Below the pieces are notes generated by a model that was not told the DNA's origin, searched no databases, and saw nothing but the letters and a program-made list of their open reading frames with translations. This document shows, piece by piece, positions 45,672 through 56,290 of a stretch of 64,000 bases of DNA (positions are counted from its first letter, which is position 1; the number at the start of each line of letters is the position of its first letter). Location: the NCBI RefSeq assembly GCF_901827155.1, contig NZ_LR594659.1, forward strand, positions 1,736,001 to 1,800,000, written 5' to 3'. The DNA is from Variovorax sp. PBL-H6 (GTDB taxonomy: Bacteria > Pseudomonadota > Gammaproteobacteria > Burkholderiales > Burkholderiaceae_C). The position numbers and the translations under genes are program-made.

Positions 45672-46895
45672 ATGGCGCACGACGTTCCCGACGCGCAGAC
45701 CTTGCGCAAGGCCGCGATGCGCGACGTGCCCTTCGACTGGAAGGATGCGCTGCGCCTCGACGACCTGCTGACGCCCGAGGAGATCATGATCCGCGACGCC
45801 GCCCGCGACTATGCGCAGGGGCAGCTCATGCCGCGCATCCGCGATGCGCACCGGCACGAGACCTTCGACGTCGGCGTGATGCGCGAGATGGCCGAGCTCG
45901 GCTTCCTCGGCGCGACCATCGAGGGCTTCGGCTGTGCCGGCATCAGCTACGTGGGCTACGGGCTGATTGCGCGCGAGTTCGAGCGGGTCGACACCTGCTT
46001 CCGTTCCGCGCTCGGCGTGCAGACCACGCTCAGCATGACACCCATCTACCTGTTCGGCAGCCAGGAGCAGCGCGAGCGCTACCTGCCGGCCATGGCCCGT
46101 GCCGACAAGCTGGGCTGCTTCGGCCTCACCGAGCCGGACCACGGCTCCGACCCCGGGAGCATGAACAGCCGGGCGCGCAAGGTCGACGGCGGCTATCTCC
46201 TGTCGGGCACCAAGACGTGGATCACGCATGCGCCGATCGCGGACCTGATGGTCGTCTGGGCCAAGGACGACAGCGGGCGCGTGGGCGGCTTCATCCTCGA
46301 GCGCGGCATGAAGGGCCTCGCCACGAGCAAGATCGAGGGCAAGTTCTCGGTGCGCGCTTCGCCCACGGGCCAGATCATGATGGACGATGTCTTCGTGCCC
46401 GAGTCGCAGCGCCTGCCCGGCGCCACCGGCATCGGCGCGCCCTTCGCCTGCCTGAACAACGCCCGCTTCGGCATCTGCTGGGGTGCGCTGGGCGCGGCCG
46501 AGTTCTGCTGGCATGCGGCCCGGCAGTACGCGCTGGACCGCAAGCAGTTCGGCCGGCCGCTGGCGGCCAACCAGCTGGTGCAGAAGAAGCTGGCCGACAT
46601 GCAGACCGAGATCGTGCTCGGCCTGCACGCCTGCCTGCACCTGAGCCGGCTGCGCGACCAGGGCCGTGCCAGCCCGGAGATGGTGTCGCTGCTCAAGCGC
46701 AATTGCGCGGGCAAGGCGCTGGACATCGCGCGCGCCGCGCGCGACGTGCACGGCGGCAACGGCATTTCCGACGAATATCACGTGATCCGCCACGTGCTCA
46801 ACCTCGAGACCGTCAACACGCTCGAGGGCACCCACGACATCCACGCGCTGGTGCTGGGCCGCGCCCAGACGGGCATCTCGGCCTTCGCCAACTGA
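45672..46895 (+). CDS. Glutaryl-CoA dehydrogenase-like acyl-CoA dehydrogenase
   Basis: 407 aa. It follows mitochondrial and bacterial GcdH closely: [87 protein letters not shown] and [22 protein letters not shown]. The catalytic Glu is E385. R111-S112, equivalent to the human Arg94-Ser95 pair that holds the distal carboxylate, is kept, so a dicarboxylyl-CoA such as glutaryl-CoA is a plausible substrate. The product would be crotonyl-CoA or an equivalent enoyl-CoA for the hydratase in the same operon. Confidence 0.88.
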   Translation: MAHDVPDAQTLRKAAMRDVPFDWKDALRLDDLLTPEEIMIRDAARDYAQGQLMPRIRDAHRHETFDVGVMREMAELGFLGATIEGFGCAGISYVGYGLIAREFERVDTCFRSALGVQTTLSMTPIYLFGSQEQRERYLPAMARADKLGCFGLTEPDHGSDPGSMNSRARKVDGGYLLSGTKTWITHAPIADLMVVWAKDDSGRVGGFILERGMKGLATSKIEGKFSVRASPTGQIMMDDVFVPESQRLPGATGIGAPFACLNNARFGICWGALGAAEFCWHAARQYALDRKQFGRPLAANQLVQKKLADMQTEIVLGLHACLHLSRLRDQGRASPEMVSLLKRNCAGKALDIARAARDVHGGNGISDEYHVIRHVLNLETVNTLEGTHDIHALVLGRAQTGISAFAN

Positions 46896-46920
46896 ACCCA
46901 ACCGACCGATCCTTCAGCCC

Positions 46921-49059
46921 ATGACTCCTTCGAACCTGGACCGCGCCGAGGTCGTGAAACGCCTGATCAACCCGCGATCGATCGCCGTGATCGGCGCCTC
47001 GGCAGACTTCGGCAAGATCAATGGCCGCCCGCTCAAGCACCTGCTCGAGAAGGGCTATGCCGGCCGCATCCTGCCCGTCAACCCCAAGTACCGCGAGATC
47101 GGGGGCGTGCCCTGCTACGCGGACATCGACAGCCTGCCCGAGGCCGCGGACCTGGCCATCGTCGCCGTACCGGCCGCCGAGGTGCTCGCCTCCGTCGAGG
47201 CGCTGGGGCGCCGCGGCATCCGCGCCGCGGTGATCTTCAGCTCCGGCTTCGGCGAGATGGGCGCCGAGGGCCGCGCCATGGAAGAGGCGCTGGCGCAGCG
47301 CGCGCGCGAATGCGGCGTGGTGCTGTGCGGGCCCAACTGCCTGGGCTTCATCAACGCCTTCGACAAGGTCTACGCCACCTTCAGCCAGTACGCCGACGGC
47401 GAGACCGGCCCGGGGCCGATCGCCTTCGTCACCCAGTCGGGCGCCTTCGGCACCGCCATCGCCGCGCTGGTGCGCCAGCGCGGCCTGGGGCTGGGCTACT
47501 TCATCAACACCGGCAACGAGGCCGACCTCGGCTTCAGCGAGCTGATGGCGAGCGTCATCGAGGACCCGCGCATCCGCGTCGCCGCCGGCTACCTCGAGGG
47601 CCTGGAGGATGGCGCCTCGCTCGTGCGCCTGGCGCAGCGCTGCCATGAGCTGGGCAAGCCGCTGGTGCTGACCAAGGTCGGGAGGATGGCCTCTGGCGCG
47701 CGCGCCGCCGCTTCGCACACCGGCGCGCTGGCAGTGGAAGATGCGGTGTTCGACGCCGTGATCCGCCAGTACGGCGTGCTGCGCGCGCGCAACGAGGAGC
47801 AGATGCTCGACATGCTCGAGGCGCTGAGCCAGCCGCGCATGGCCGCCGGCAACGGCCTCGGCATTGCTACCCAATCGGGCGGCGCCGGCGTGATGATGGC
47901 GGACCGCGCCGAGGAAATGGGGCTTGCCGTCCCCGAGCTCGCTGCGGCGACGCGGTCGCGGCTGGCCGAGGTGATGCCGGCCTTCGGCGCGATGGGCAAT
48001 CCGGTCGACGTGACCGGCCAGTTCGTGGCCCGCCCGGCGCTGCTGCGCGAATCGGTGGTGGCGCTGATGGACGACCCGGGCGTGCACGTCGGCATCGTCT
48101 GGCTGCAGCTGATGACCGCCCACGTCGACACGCTGGTGCGCATCTTCGGCGAGATCCAGGCCCGTACCGACAAGCCCTTCTTCGTCTGCTGGGTGGCGGC
48201 GCCCACGGAGGCGCTGCAGCGGTTGCGCGCGCTGGGCATCGTGGTCTATACCGCCGGCGAACGCGCGGTCGAGGCGGCCGCTGCGCTCGCGCGCTGGAAC
48301 GCCTTCCGGCAGCGCGCCGCCCGAAGGCAGGCCCTTCAGCCGGCTGCGATGCCGGCGTTGCCCGCGGACGTGCGCGACGGCGTGCAGCCGACCGTGCAGG
48401 CCACCGAATGGCTGCATGCGGCCGGCGTGCCCATGGCACCGGTCGCGCTGGCGCATGACGAGGAGCAGGCTGTAGCGCTGTGGCGCGCGGCGGGCGGCCC
48501 CGTGGCGCTGAAGATCGAATCGCCGGACATCACCCACAAGACCGAGGTCGGCGGCGTGCTGCTCAAGCTCGACGACGACGCGGCCGTGCGCAACGGCTTC
48601 GCCACCTTGATGCAGCGTGCAGCGTCGGCCGAGCCGGCCGCGCGGCTGCACGGCGTGGTGGTGCAGGGCATGGCGCAGGGCCATGTCGAGCTGGTGGTCG
48701 GCGTGCAGCGCGATCCCGTGTTCGGCATGGTGGTGATGGTCGGCACCGGCGGCGTGCTGGTTGAAGTGCTCAAGGACGTCGCCTTCCGCCGTGCACCCTT
48801 CGATGCGTGCGAGGCGCAGCAGATGCTGGGCGAGCTGCGCATGGGCGCGTTGCTCGACGGCGTGCGTGGCCAGAAGGCAGTCGACCGCGGCGCCATCGCG
48901 CAGATGCTGGCGGGCCTGTCGCGCTGGGCCGCGGCGATGCAGCCGCGGCTGGCCGAGCTCGACCTCAACCCGGTGCTGGTCGGCCCCGACGGACCCGTGG
49001 CCGTGGACTGCGTGATGGTCCTGCGCGAGCAGCGCACGGGCAGCGAGGCCGGGGGCTGA
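46921..49059 (+). CDS. NDP-forming acyl-CoA synthetase (acetate-CoA ligase family)
   Basis: 712 aa single-chain enzyme. It has an N-terminal CoA-binding Rossmann domain (about 12-140, NPRSIAVIGASADFGKINGRPL), succinyl-CoA-synthetase-like domains (150-450) with the phosphorylated histidine H266 in AAASHTGALAVEDAVFDAV, and a C-terminal ATP-grasp domain (VALKIESPDITHKTEVGGVLLKLDDDA ... GVVVQGMAQGHVELVVGVQRDPVFGMVVMVGTGG). It joins CoA to a carboxylic acid with ATP, giving ADP. It would activate the acid imported by the Bug receptor encoded next, feeding the GcdH-like enzyme. Confidence 0.9.
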   Translation: MTPSNLDRAEVVKRLINPRSIAVIGASADFGKINGRPLKHLLEKGYAGRILPVNPKYREIGGVPCYADIDSLPEAADLAIVAVPAAEVLASVEALGRRGIRAAVIFSSGFGEMGAEGRAMEEALAQRARECGVVLCGPNCLGFINAFDKVYATFSQYADGETGPGPIAFVTQSGAFGTAIAALVRQRGLGLGYFINTGNEADLGFSELMASVIEDPRIRVAAGYLEGLEDGASLVRLAQRCHELGKPLVLTKVGRMASGARAAASHTGALAVEDAVFDAVIRQYGVLRARNEEQMLDMLEALSQPRMAAGNGLGIATQSGGAGVMMADRAEEMGLAVPELAAATRSRLAEVMPAFGAMGNPVDVTGQFVARPALLRESVVALMDDPGVHVGIVWLQLMTAHVDTLVRIFGEIQARTDKPFFVCWVAAPTEALQRLRALGIVVYTAGERAVEAAAALARWNAFRQRAARRQALQPAAMPALPADVRDGVQPTVQATEWLHAAGVPMAPVALAHDEEQAVALWRAAGGPVALKIESPDITHKTEVGGVLLKLDDDAAVRNGFATLMQRAASAEPAARLHGVVVQGMAQGHVELVVGVQRDPVFGMVVMVGTGGVLVEVLKDVAFRRAPFDACEAQQMLGELRMGALLDGVRGQKAVDRGAIAQMLAGLSRWAAAMQPRLAELDLNPVLVGPDGPVAVDCVMVLREQRTGSEAGG

Positions 49060-49107
49060 ACCCGCCACCGGCCGTCATTGGATTTCTAACGACAAGGAGA
49101 CTCAGGC

Positions 49108-50118
49108 ATGCGCATCACTTCACGACTCATCCAGGGCGCCGGCACCGCTGCCGCGGCGGCGGCGCTGCTGCTCGGGGGCAGCCAGGCCCTCGCGCAGGAC
49201 CCCTATCCGAACCGCCCAGTCACCGTCATCGCGCCCTACAGCGCAGGCGGCGATGCCGATCTCGCGGCGCGCAACTTCGCGGCCGCCGCGCAGCGCGCGC
49301 TGGGCCAGGCCGTGGTCGTCATGAACAAGACCGGCGCCAGCGGCGTGATCGGGTCGGCCCAGGTCATCGCCGCGCCGCCCGACGGCTACACCCTGCTGCT
49401 GGCACGCACCGGCTCGCAGGCCATCCTGCCGGCCATCATGCCGTCGACGACCAAGTACAAGTGGGACGACTACACCTTCATCGGCACGCTGGAGCTCAAT
49501 CCCTACGGCTGCATCGTCAACGCCAAGTCGCCCTACAAGACCTTCGACGACCTGGTCGGGGCGATGCGCACCAAGGGCAAGGGCATGAACTACGGCACGG
49601 CCGGCGTGCTCACCACGAACGACATGGGGCCGCGGCAGCTGTTCAGGATTCTCAAGCTGACGGATCAGACGCCGACCCAGATCCCGTACAAGGGCACGGG
49701 CGAGGCCTCGATGTCGCTGGTCGCCGGCCAGACCGAATTCGCCTGCGGCAGCCTGGGGTCCTTCATCGCGCTGATCAAGAGCGGCGCGCTGCGGGCGCTG
49801 ATGGTCACCAGCCCGGAGCGCATGGCCTCCATGCCCGAGGTGCCGACCGCGCGCGAGCTGGGCTATGCCGAGATGGAGGGCATCGTGGGATGGAGCGCGG
49901 TCTACGGCCCGCCGAAGCTGCCGGCCGATGTGCGCGACCGGCTCGCCGGTGCGCTCAAGACCATCGCCGCGGACCCGGCCTGGATCGCCGCGACCGAGCA
50001 GACCGGCTCGATTCCCTTCGTTCGCCCGCCGGAGGAGACGCGCGACTTCGTGCGCAAGCACTACCAGCTCTACCGGTCGCTGGGCGAGCAGCTCAACATC
50101 ATCGATTCGAAGATGTAG
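49108..50118 (+). CDS. Bug-family (TTT) receptor closing the acyl-CoA catabolic operon
   Basis: 336 aa with a signal peptide (about residues 1-30, cleavage near GSQALAQ) and an aaggaga site. YPNRPVTVIAPYSAGGDADLAARNFA, VMNKTGASGVIGSAQVIAAPPDGYTLLLARTG and IPYKGTGEASMSLVAGQTEFACG are family features. It lies 48 bp after the acyl-CoA synthetase gene. The ligand is presumably the acid that enzyme activates. Its TctAB partners are not encoded here. Confidence 0.91.
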   Translation: MRITSRLIQGAGTAAAAAALLLGGSQALAQDPYPNRPVTVIAPYSAGGDADLAARNFAAAAQRALGQAVVVMNKTGASGVIGSAQVIAAPPDGYTLLLARTGSQAILPAIMPSTTKYKWDDYTFIGTLELNPYGCIVNAKSPYKTFDDLVGAMRTKGKGMNYGTAGVLTTNDMGPRQLFRILKLTDQTPTQIPYKGTGEASMSLVAGQTEFACGSLGSFIALIKSGALRALMVTSPERMASMPEVPTARELGYAEMEGIVGWSAVYGPPKLPADVRDRLAGALKTIAADPAWIAATEQTGSIPFVRPPEETRDFVRKHYQLYRSLGEQLNIIDSKM

Positions 50119-50184
50119 GCCGGCGCCGGGCTCTTTCGTGGGGCCGGCTGTCGCGGATCGGCAGCCGCGCGCGTGCTCGATCGC

Positions 50185-50781
50185 TCAGGGCATGAACATG
50201 GTCCAGGGCGTCTCGCCCTCGCGCAGCGGGCGCCGTGCCGTGATCACGGACAGGGGCTCACCGGCCTCGAAGCGGGCAATCATCTCCTCGGGATCGAACA
50301 CGATCCCCATGAAGTTCCGTGCGTAGGCGCCGCCCGCGAAGAAGGCCTCCAGTTCCTCGGCGCGCTCGAACACGTCGTACTGCAGCTCCAGGCGGTGGCC
50401 GTCGGGGTCCTTGTAATAGAGCGAGACCGTGGGCCCGTGGTTGATGGTCCAGTAGGGCTGGATATCGTGCGCGCGCAGCCGTCGGTAGGTGGCGAGCAGT
50501 TCGCCCAGTGAGGCGTACGTGAAGGCCACGTGCTCCAGCCCCGTGTGCGCGTCCCCGCCATGCCCGAGCTCGGGTCGGGCGATCAGCCCGATGCGATGGT
50601 GCTCGTCGTCATAGGTGAGGAAGCACAACCCCTCGTTCTCGAAGGCCGGCGTGGCTTCCAGCACCTTCAGGTACCAGGCCCGCGAGCGTTCGAGCTGCGA
50701 CACACGCAGCACCACGTGGGCCAGCTTCACGGGGCGAATGGGTGCGGCTTGCGCGTCGGGCAGTCGTCTCGGTGCATTCAT
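50185..50781 (-). CDS. VOC-family (glyoxalase/extradiol dioxygenase-like) metalloprotein
   Basis: 198 aa. A VOC fold is visible: KLAHVVLRVSQLERSRAWYLKVLEA, GLEHVAFTYASLGELLATYRRLRAHDI and VSLYYKDPDGHRLELQYDVFE supply His and Glu residues suited to bind a divalent metal. It contains only one clear VOC domain plus a C-terminal tail, shorter than typical extradiol dioxygenases. It overlaps the FAH-family gene upstream by 4 bp (ATGA). The pair resembles aromatic meta-cleavage modules in which a ring-cleaving VOC enzyme is followed by a FAH-family hydrolase or decarboxylase; the substrate is unknown. Confidence 0.87.
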   Translation of the reverse strand: MNAPRRLPDAQAAPIRPVKLAHVVLRVSQLERSRAWYLKVLEATPAFENEGLCFLTYDDEHHRIGLIARPELGHGGDAHTGLEHVAFTYASLGELLATYRRLRAHDIQPYWTINHGPTVSLYYKDPDGHRLELQYDVFERAEELEAFFAGGAYARNFMGIVFDPEEMIARFEAGEPLSVITARRPLREGETPWTMFMP

Positions 50782-51653
50782 GTCTTGTCTCCATCAGGTT
50801 CGGGAATGACGCGGTTCTCGATCGCGCCGATCGATTCGATCTCCACGCGCACCAAGTCGCCGATGCGCAGGTACCGCGGCGGAGACATCAGTCCGCCGCA
50901 GCCAGCCGGACTGCCGGTGGACAGGACGTCGCCGGGTTCCAGCGTGAAGGCGGTCGTGAGCTCTGCGATCATTTCGCCGATGCGGTGGAGCATCTCGCCG
51001 GTGCTGCCGTCCTGCCGCAATTCGCCGTTGACCCAGGTACGCAGGCGAAGCGCATGCGGATCGGCGATCTCGTCGCGCGTCACCAGCCAGGGGCCGAAGG
51101 GGCCGTGGGTGTCGAAGGACTTGCCCAGCGTGTGGGTGGGTGCGCGCAACTGCCAGTCGCGCACGCTCAGGTCGTTGACCACCACGTAGCCGGCGATCAC
51201 CGCGTCGGCTTCTTCGGCGCGCACATGGCGGCAGCGCTGCCCGATCACGACCCCCAACTCGCCTTCGTAGTCGAGCTGATCGGAGACCCGGGGCTTGTGC
51301 ACCGGGTCGTACGGACCGGCGACGCACGAGACCTGCTTGTTGAACCAGACCTGGCCCGCAGGACGCGTGAGCCCGAGCCGGGCCGCTTCCTCCAGATGCG
51401 AGGCGTAGTTGCCGCCGAGACCCAGGAACTTGCGCGGCGCCGGCACGGGCGCGCACAGCTGCACTTCCGCCAGCGGCAGCCGCCGGCCCAGCCGCGCTGC
51501 CTGTCGAACCCAGGCGAGGCCTGGGGCGCTCCGCTCCAGCAGTTCGCGCAAGTCCGCCGGCGCGCCGGGCAGGGCCGAGAGGTCGACGACATCGTCCCCC
51601 TCGACCGCGCCGTACTTCAGCGCGCCCTGATGGCGAAAGGTGGCCAGCTTCAT
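50778..51653 (-). CDS. Fumarylacetoacetate hydrolase (FAH) family protein
   Basis: 291 aa. The FAH core is clear: KFLGLGGNYASHLEEA, then the metal-binding DYEGELGVVIGQRC (ExE), GYVVVNDLSVRDWQ, DTHGPFGPWLVTRDEI and PGDVLSTGSPAGCGGLMSPP. An N-terminal domain of about 75 residues precedes it. Members hydrolyse or decarboxylate 2,4-dioxo acids and related acylpyruvates. It is the first gene of the FAH-VOC unit. An IclR-type box resembling that at the GMC/iclR promoter lies 71 bp upstream of the start. Confidence 0.9.
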   Translation of the reverse strand: MKLATFRHQGALKYGAVEGDDVVDLSALPGAPADLRELLERSAPGLAWVRQAARLGRRLPLAEVQLCAPVPAPRKFLGLGGNYASHLEEAARLGLTRPAGQVWFNKQVSCVAGPYDPVHKPRVSDQLDYEGELGVVIGQRCRHVRAEEADAVIAGYVVVNDLSVRDWQLRAPTHTLGKSFDTHGPFGPWLVTRDEIADPHALRLRTWVNGELRQDGSTGEMLHRIGEMIAELTTAFTLEPGDVLSTGSPAGCGGLMSPPRYLRIGDLVRVEIESIGAIENRVIPEPDGDKT

Positions 51654-51723
51654 TCATTGTCTCCATCGAATCCGATGCTTCGATGATGTGGATGGAACGA
51701 TCCGCAGACAATCGGGCCGCAGT

Positions 51724-51739
51724 GAACGCAACGTTCCAC
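51724..51739. promoter_or_regulatory. IclR-type box gaacgcaacgttccac upstream of the FAH-VOC unit
   Basis: Matches gaacgcaatgttccac (41275-41290, in the iclR/GMC promoter) at 15 of 16 positions, and a tggaacgatc half-site at 51693 mirrors tggaacaatc at 41231. It lies between the divergent FAH and LysR genes. The repeated composition suggests that the IclR protein encoded at 41308 also binds here. Confidence 0.55.
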
Positions 51740-51791
51740 TGGGAGAACGCGGGGCCGGCGATCATCGCGGGCACAAGGAGACACCGAAGAC

Positions 51792-52682
51792 ATGGAAGAC
51801 CTCAATGACCTGGTGTTCTTCGCCAAGGTGGTCGAGCACCAGGGCTTCTCGGCTGCGAGCCGGCAGCTGGGGGTGCCCAAGTCGCGCCTGAGCCGGCGCA
51901 TCACGCTGCTCGAAGAGCGGCTGGGCGTTCGGCTGCTGCAGCGCAGTTCACGTCGGCTGGTGCTGACCTCGGTGGGCGAGCGCTTCTACGAACGCTGCCA
52001 GGCGATCCTGGCTCTGAGCGAGTCGGCGCATGAATTGATCCAGGAGGCGGTGGCGCAGCCACAGGGCGTGCTGCGCGTGAGCTGCCCCCTCACGCTCGCG
52101 CAGTTCTGGCTGACGCCTCTGCTGCCCGCCTTCATGAAGGCGCATCCCCGGGTGCGGCTCCTGCTCACGGTGAGCAACCGCCGCGTCGACCCGCTGGAGG
52201 AGCCGATGGATGTGGTGCTGCGCGTGCGCCGCCCGCCCTTCGACGATTCGAGCCTGGTGGTGCGTCCGCTGGGCCGCACGCACGACGTGCTGCTGGCCAG
52301 CCCCGCGCTGCTGCGGGAGCGGGGCATGCCGTCGGACGTGCCCGGACTCGAGGCCTGGCCGACGCTCTCGCTTCCGGCCGAAGGCGAGCGCCATGCGTGG
52401 CTGCTGCGGCGCGATGCCGAAGCGGCCGAGCTGGTGCATGCGCCGCGCCTGGTCTGCGGCGACATGTTCGCGCTCAAGCGTGCAGCGCTCGAGGGCTTGG
52501 GGGTGGTGCTGCTCCCCGAGATCCTGTGCCGCGAAGAGCTGGGCGACGGGCGGCTCGTCCGCGTGCTGCCTGAATGGGGCTGCGCCGAGAGCGAGGTCCA
52601 GGCGGTCTTCCCGTCGAGGCGCGGCATGCTGCCGGCGGTGCGGGCGCTGGTGGATTTCCTGGCCGCACATCCGGCGGGCTGA
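51792..52682 (+). CDS. LysR-family transcriptional regulator
   Basis: 296 aa with the HTH FFAKVVEHQGFSAASRQLGVPKSRLSRRITLLEERLGVRLLQRSSRRLVLTSVGERFYERC, typical of the large AaeR/DsdC-unrelated CrgA-like LysR branch. The effector domain follows, with PLTLAQFWLTPLLPAFMKAHPRVRL. It is divergent from the FAH-VOC unit (138 bp between starts), its likely target. An aaggag site precedes the start. It converges with the DUF4148 gene. Confidence 0.9.
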   Translation: MEDLNDLVFFAKVVEHQGFSAASRQLGVPKSRLSRRITLLEERLGVRLLQRSSRRLVLTSVGERFYERCQAILALSESAHELIQEAVAQPQGVLRVSCPLTLAQFWLTPLLPAFMKAHPRVRLLLTVSNRRVDPLEEPMDVVLRVRRPPFDDSSLVVRPLGRTHDVLLASPALLRERGMPSDVPGLEAWPTLSLPAEGERHAWLLRRDAEAAELVHAPRLVCGDMFALKRAALEGLGVVLLPEILCREELGDGRLVRVLPEWGCAESEVQAVFPSRRGMLPAVRALVDFLAAHPAG

Positions 52683-52688
52683 GCAGCC

Positions 52689-53066
52689 CTACAGCGGCAA
52701 CCGCTCGCCGCGGGCAGCGCTGCGCGCCTCGGCGCGGACCATGGCGCGCTCGACGCTGCGGCCCGACCGCTGCGCCACGCCGTGGCCATAGCCTTCGGCA
52801 TAGGGGTTGGCGCTGTGTGCGGCGGCGATGGCCTCGCTGCGCACGCTGCCGCGCTCCATCGAGGCCGTCATGAGGGGCATGACGCGCGACGAGACGGCTT
52901 CCGCGTAGGGGTTCTCGCTGCGTGCCGCGATCACGGCCTGGGCGCGCACGTCGGCGCGGCTGCTGGCCGAGACCGGCGCATGCACGCCATGGTAGGTCTC
53001 GGCCTGTGCGCCTGCGGCGGCGAAAAGCGAGAGAGCGGCTGCGGCGATGATCTTCGAGGTGTTCAT
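52689..53066 (-). CDS. Exported DUF4148-type small protein with internal repeats
   Basis: 125 aa with a signal peptide (MNTSKIIAAAALSLFAAAGAQA, cleavage about residue 22). The mature part has two copies of a motif ending in NPYAE: VIAARSENPYAEAVSS and AIAAAHSANPYAEGYG, each preceded by an Arg/Ala-rich helix, and a third degenerate copy at VRAEARSAARGERLPL. DUF4148 proteins are small periplasmic proteins of Burkholderiales without a known function. It stands alone between convergent lysR and the sau-like operon. Confidence 0.82.
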   Translation of the reverse strand: MNTSKIIAAAALSLFAAAGAQAETYHGVHAPVSASSRADVRAQAVIAARSENPYAEAVSSRVMPLMTASMERGSVRSEAIAAAHSANPYAEGYGHGVAQRSGRSVERAMVRAEARSAARGERLPL

Positions 53067-53252
53067 GTCAGTTCCTTCAAATGGCTTGGATGGATGTCGA
53101 ATCGGTCGGTGGATCGTCATTCCCGCCCTTGAAGCGGGTGCCGCTATTGCAGCGCGCGCGTGTATCGACGATGTGTCGACCGGATCGGACTTTTGAACTG
53201 ACGTGTAATCGCCAAGGCGGCGAACACACTGGAATACAACTGCCCGCGCGCT

Positions 53253-54763
<1,511 letters not shown>

Positions 54764-54767
<4 letters not shown>

Positions 54768-56239
54768 TCGGCACCGTGCCTGGCGAAGAATTCGCCGAAG
54801 ATTTCCTCCTGGCTCGGCACGCGCTCGGGGATGGGCCGCGACACGCGCGTGATGTTGAGGAAATGCCGGTAGTTCATGTTGTCGGAGAAGTTGTTCTTGC
54901 CCCACGTGCCGCAGCCCATCGACAACGAAAAGGGCAGCCCGTTGTTGAAGCTGCCGCCGGTGGCGATGCAATGCGCCTGGTCGACGATCACGCGCGACAC
55001 CTTCAGCGTCAGGCCCAGGCGCATTGCGCGCTCCGGCTCCGCGCTGTGCAGCCCCACCGAGTGGCCCGCGCCCTCGTAGGCGTAGATGCGTTCGACGATG
55101 GCAGCGGCCTCGTCGAAGTCCTTTGCCGCGTAGACGGCGAGCACGGGGCTCAGCTTCTCGCCCGAGTACGGATGGTCGTGGCCCACGCCGTCCTCGGCCA
55201 CCATGAGGATGCGCGGTTGGCGCTCGGCAATGGCGAGCCAGCCGGCGCGGCCCGCCGCGTCCTGCGCTGCGGCGCGCTGGGCGATCTCGCGTGCCGACTT
55301 GCCGATCACTGCGGCCGAGAGCTTGCCCTCCGGCCACATCAGCGATTGCAGCGTGTTCTTCTGCGCCGCGTCGAGCATCACCGCACCGCGCGCCTCGAGG
55401 GCCGCAATCATGGGCGCGCGCACGGCATCGACGACGATCAGGCTGTTCTCGGACGAGCAGCTGGTCGCGTTGTCGAAGGTCTTCGACAGCACGATGCGAT
55501 CGGCCGCCAGCGCGGTGTCCGCCGTCTCGTCGACGATGCTGGCCACGTTGCCGGCGCCCACGCCGAAAGCCGGCGTGCCGCTTGCGTACGCCGCGCGCAC
55601 GTTGGCCTGGGAGCCGGTGGCCACCACCAGGTCGCACAGGCGCATCAGCTCGCTCGTGGCCTGCTTGGTGACGGGAGAGGGCAGCAGTTGAACCAGGTCG
55701 CGTGGCGCGCCGATGCGGTCGAACTGCGCGTGGATGAATTCGATGAGCCGCTCGGCCGTCGACCAGCCCTTGGGAGAGGGCGCGACGATCACGGCGTTGC
55801 GCCCCTTCAGGGCGTTGATGATCTTGTTGGCCGGCGTGGCGCCGGGATTGGTCGAGGGCGTGACGGCGCACACCACGCCCACCGGCCGTGCGATCTCGAC
55901 GATGCCGCGTGCCGGGTCTTCGGAGATCACGCCCACGGAGCGCGCGCCGCGCAGGTCGCGCAACAGGCCGAAGGTCTTGCGATGGTTCTTGCCGACCTTG
56001 TCTTCCACGTTGCCGATGCCGGTGTCGGCCACCGCCAGCTCCGCGAGCTCGCGGTTGCGTTTCGGCTCGATGATGGCCCAGCCCGCAGCGGCGACCGCCA
56101 TGTCCACCTGTTCCTGCGACCAGGTCTCGTAGATGCGCTGGGCCGCGCGCGCGCGGGCCACGAGTTCGGCGATCGGGCCGGTGGCTTCGGGTGATGCTGA
56201 ATGTTCCATGGTCGTCATTGAGGTAGTTAGCTTTCTCAT
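54764..56239 (-). CDS. sauS: CoA-acylating aldehyde dehydrogenase, SauS (sulfoacetaldehyde dehydrogenase)-like
   Basis: 491 aa. It belongs to the EutE/AdhE-like acylating class: VGVVCAVTPSTNPGATPANKIINALKGRNAVIVAPSPKG, GAGNVASIVDETAD and the catalytic C261 in SKTFDNATSCSSENS. It also has a GCGTWGKNNFSDNMNYRHFLNITRVS C-terminus as in sulfoacetaldehyde and succinic-semialdehyde acylating enzymes. SauS reduces sulfoacetyl-CoA to sulfoacetaldehyde. In-frame ATGs at 56218 and 56209 are alternative starts. The Bug receptor gene lies 51 bp upstream and the synthetase overlaps downstream. Confidence 0.78.
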
Positions 56240-56290
56240 CCGGGGAACACCGCGGAACCGGCTTTGCCGGGCCGCTGTGTTCCCCCTTGA

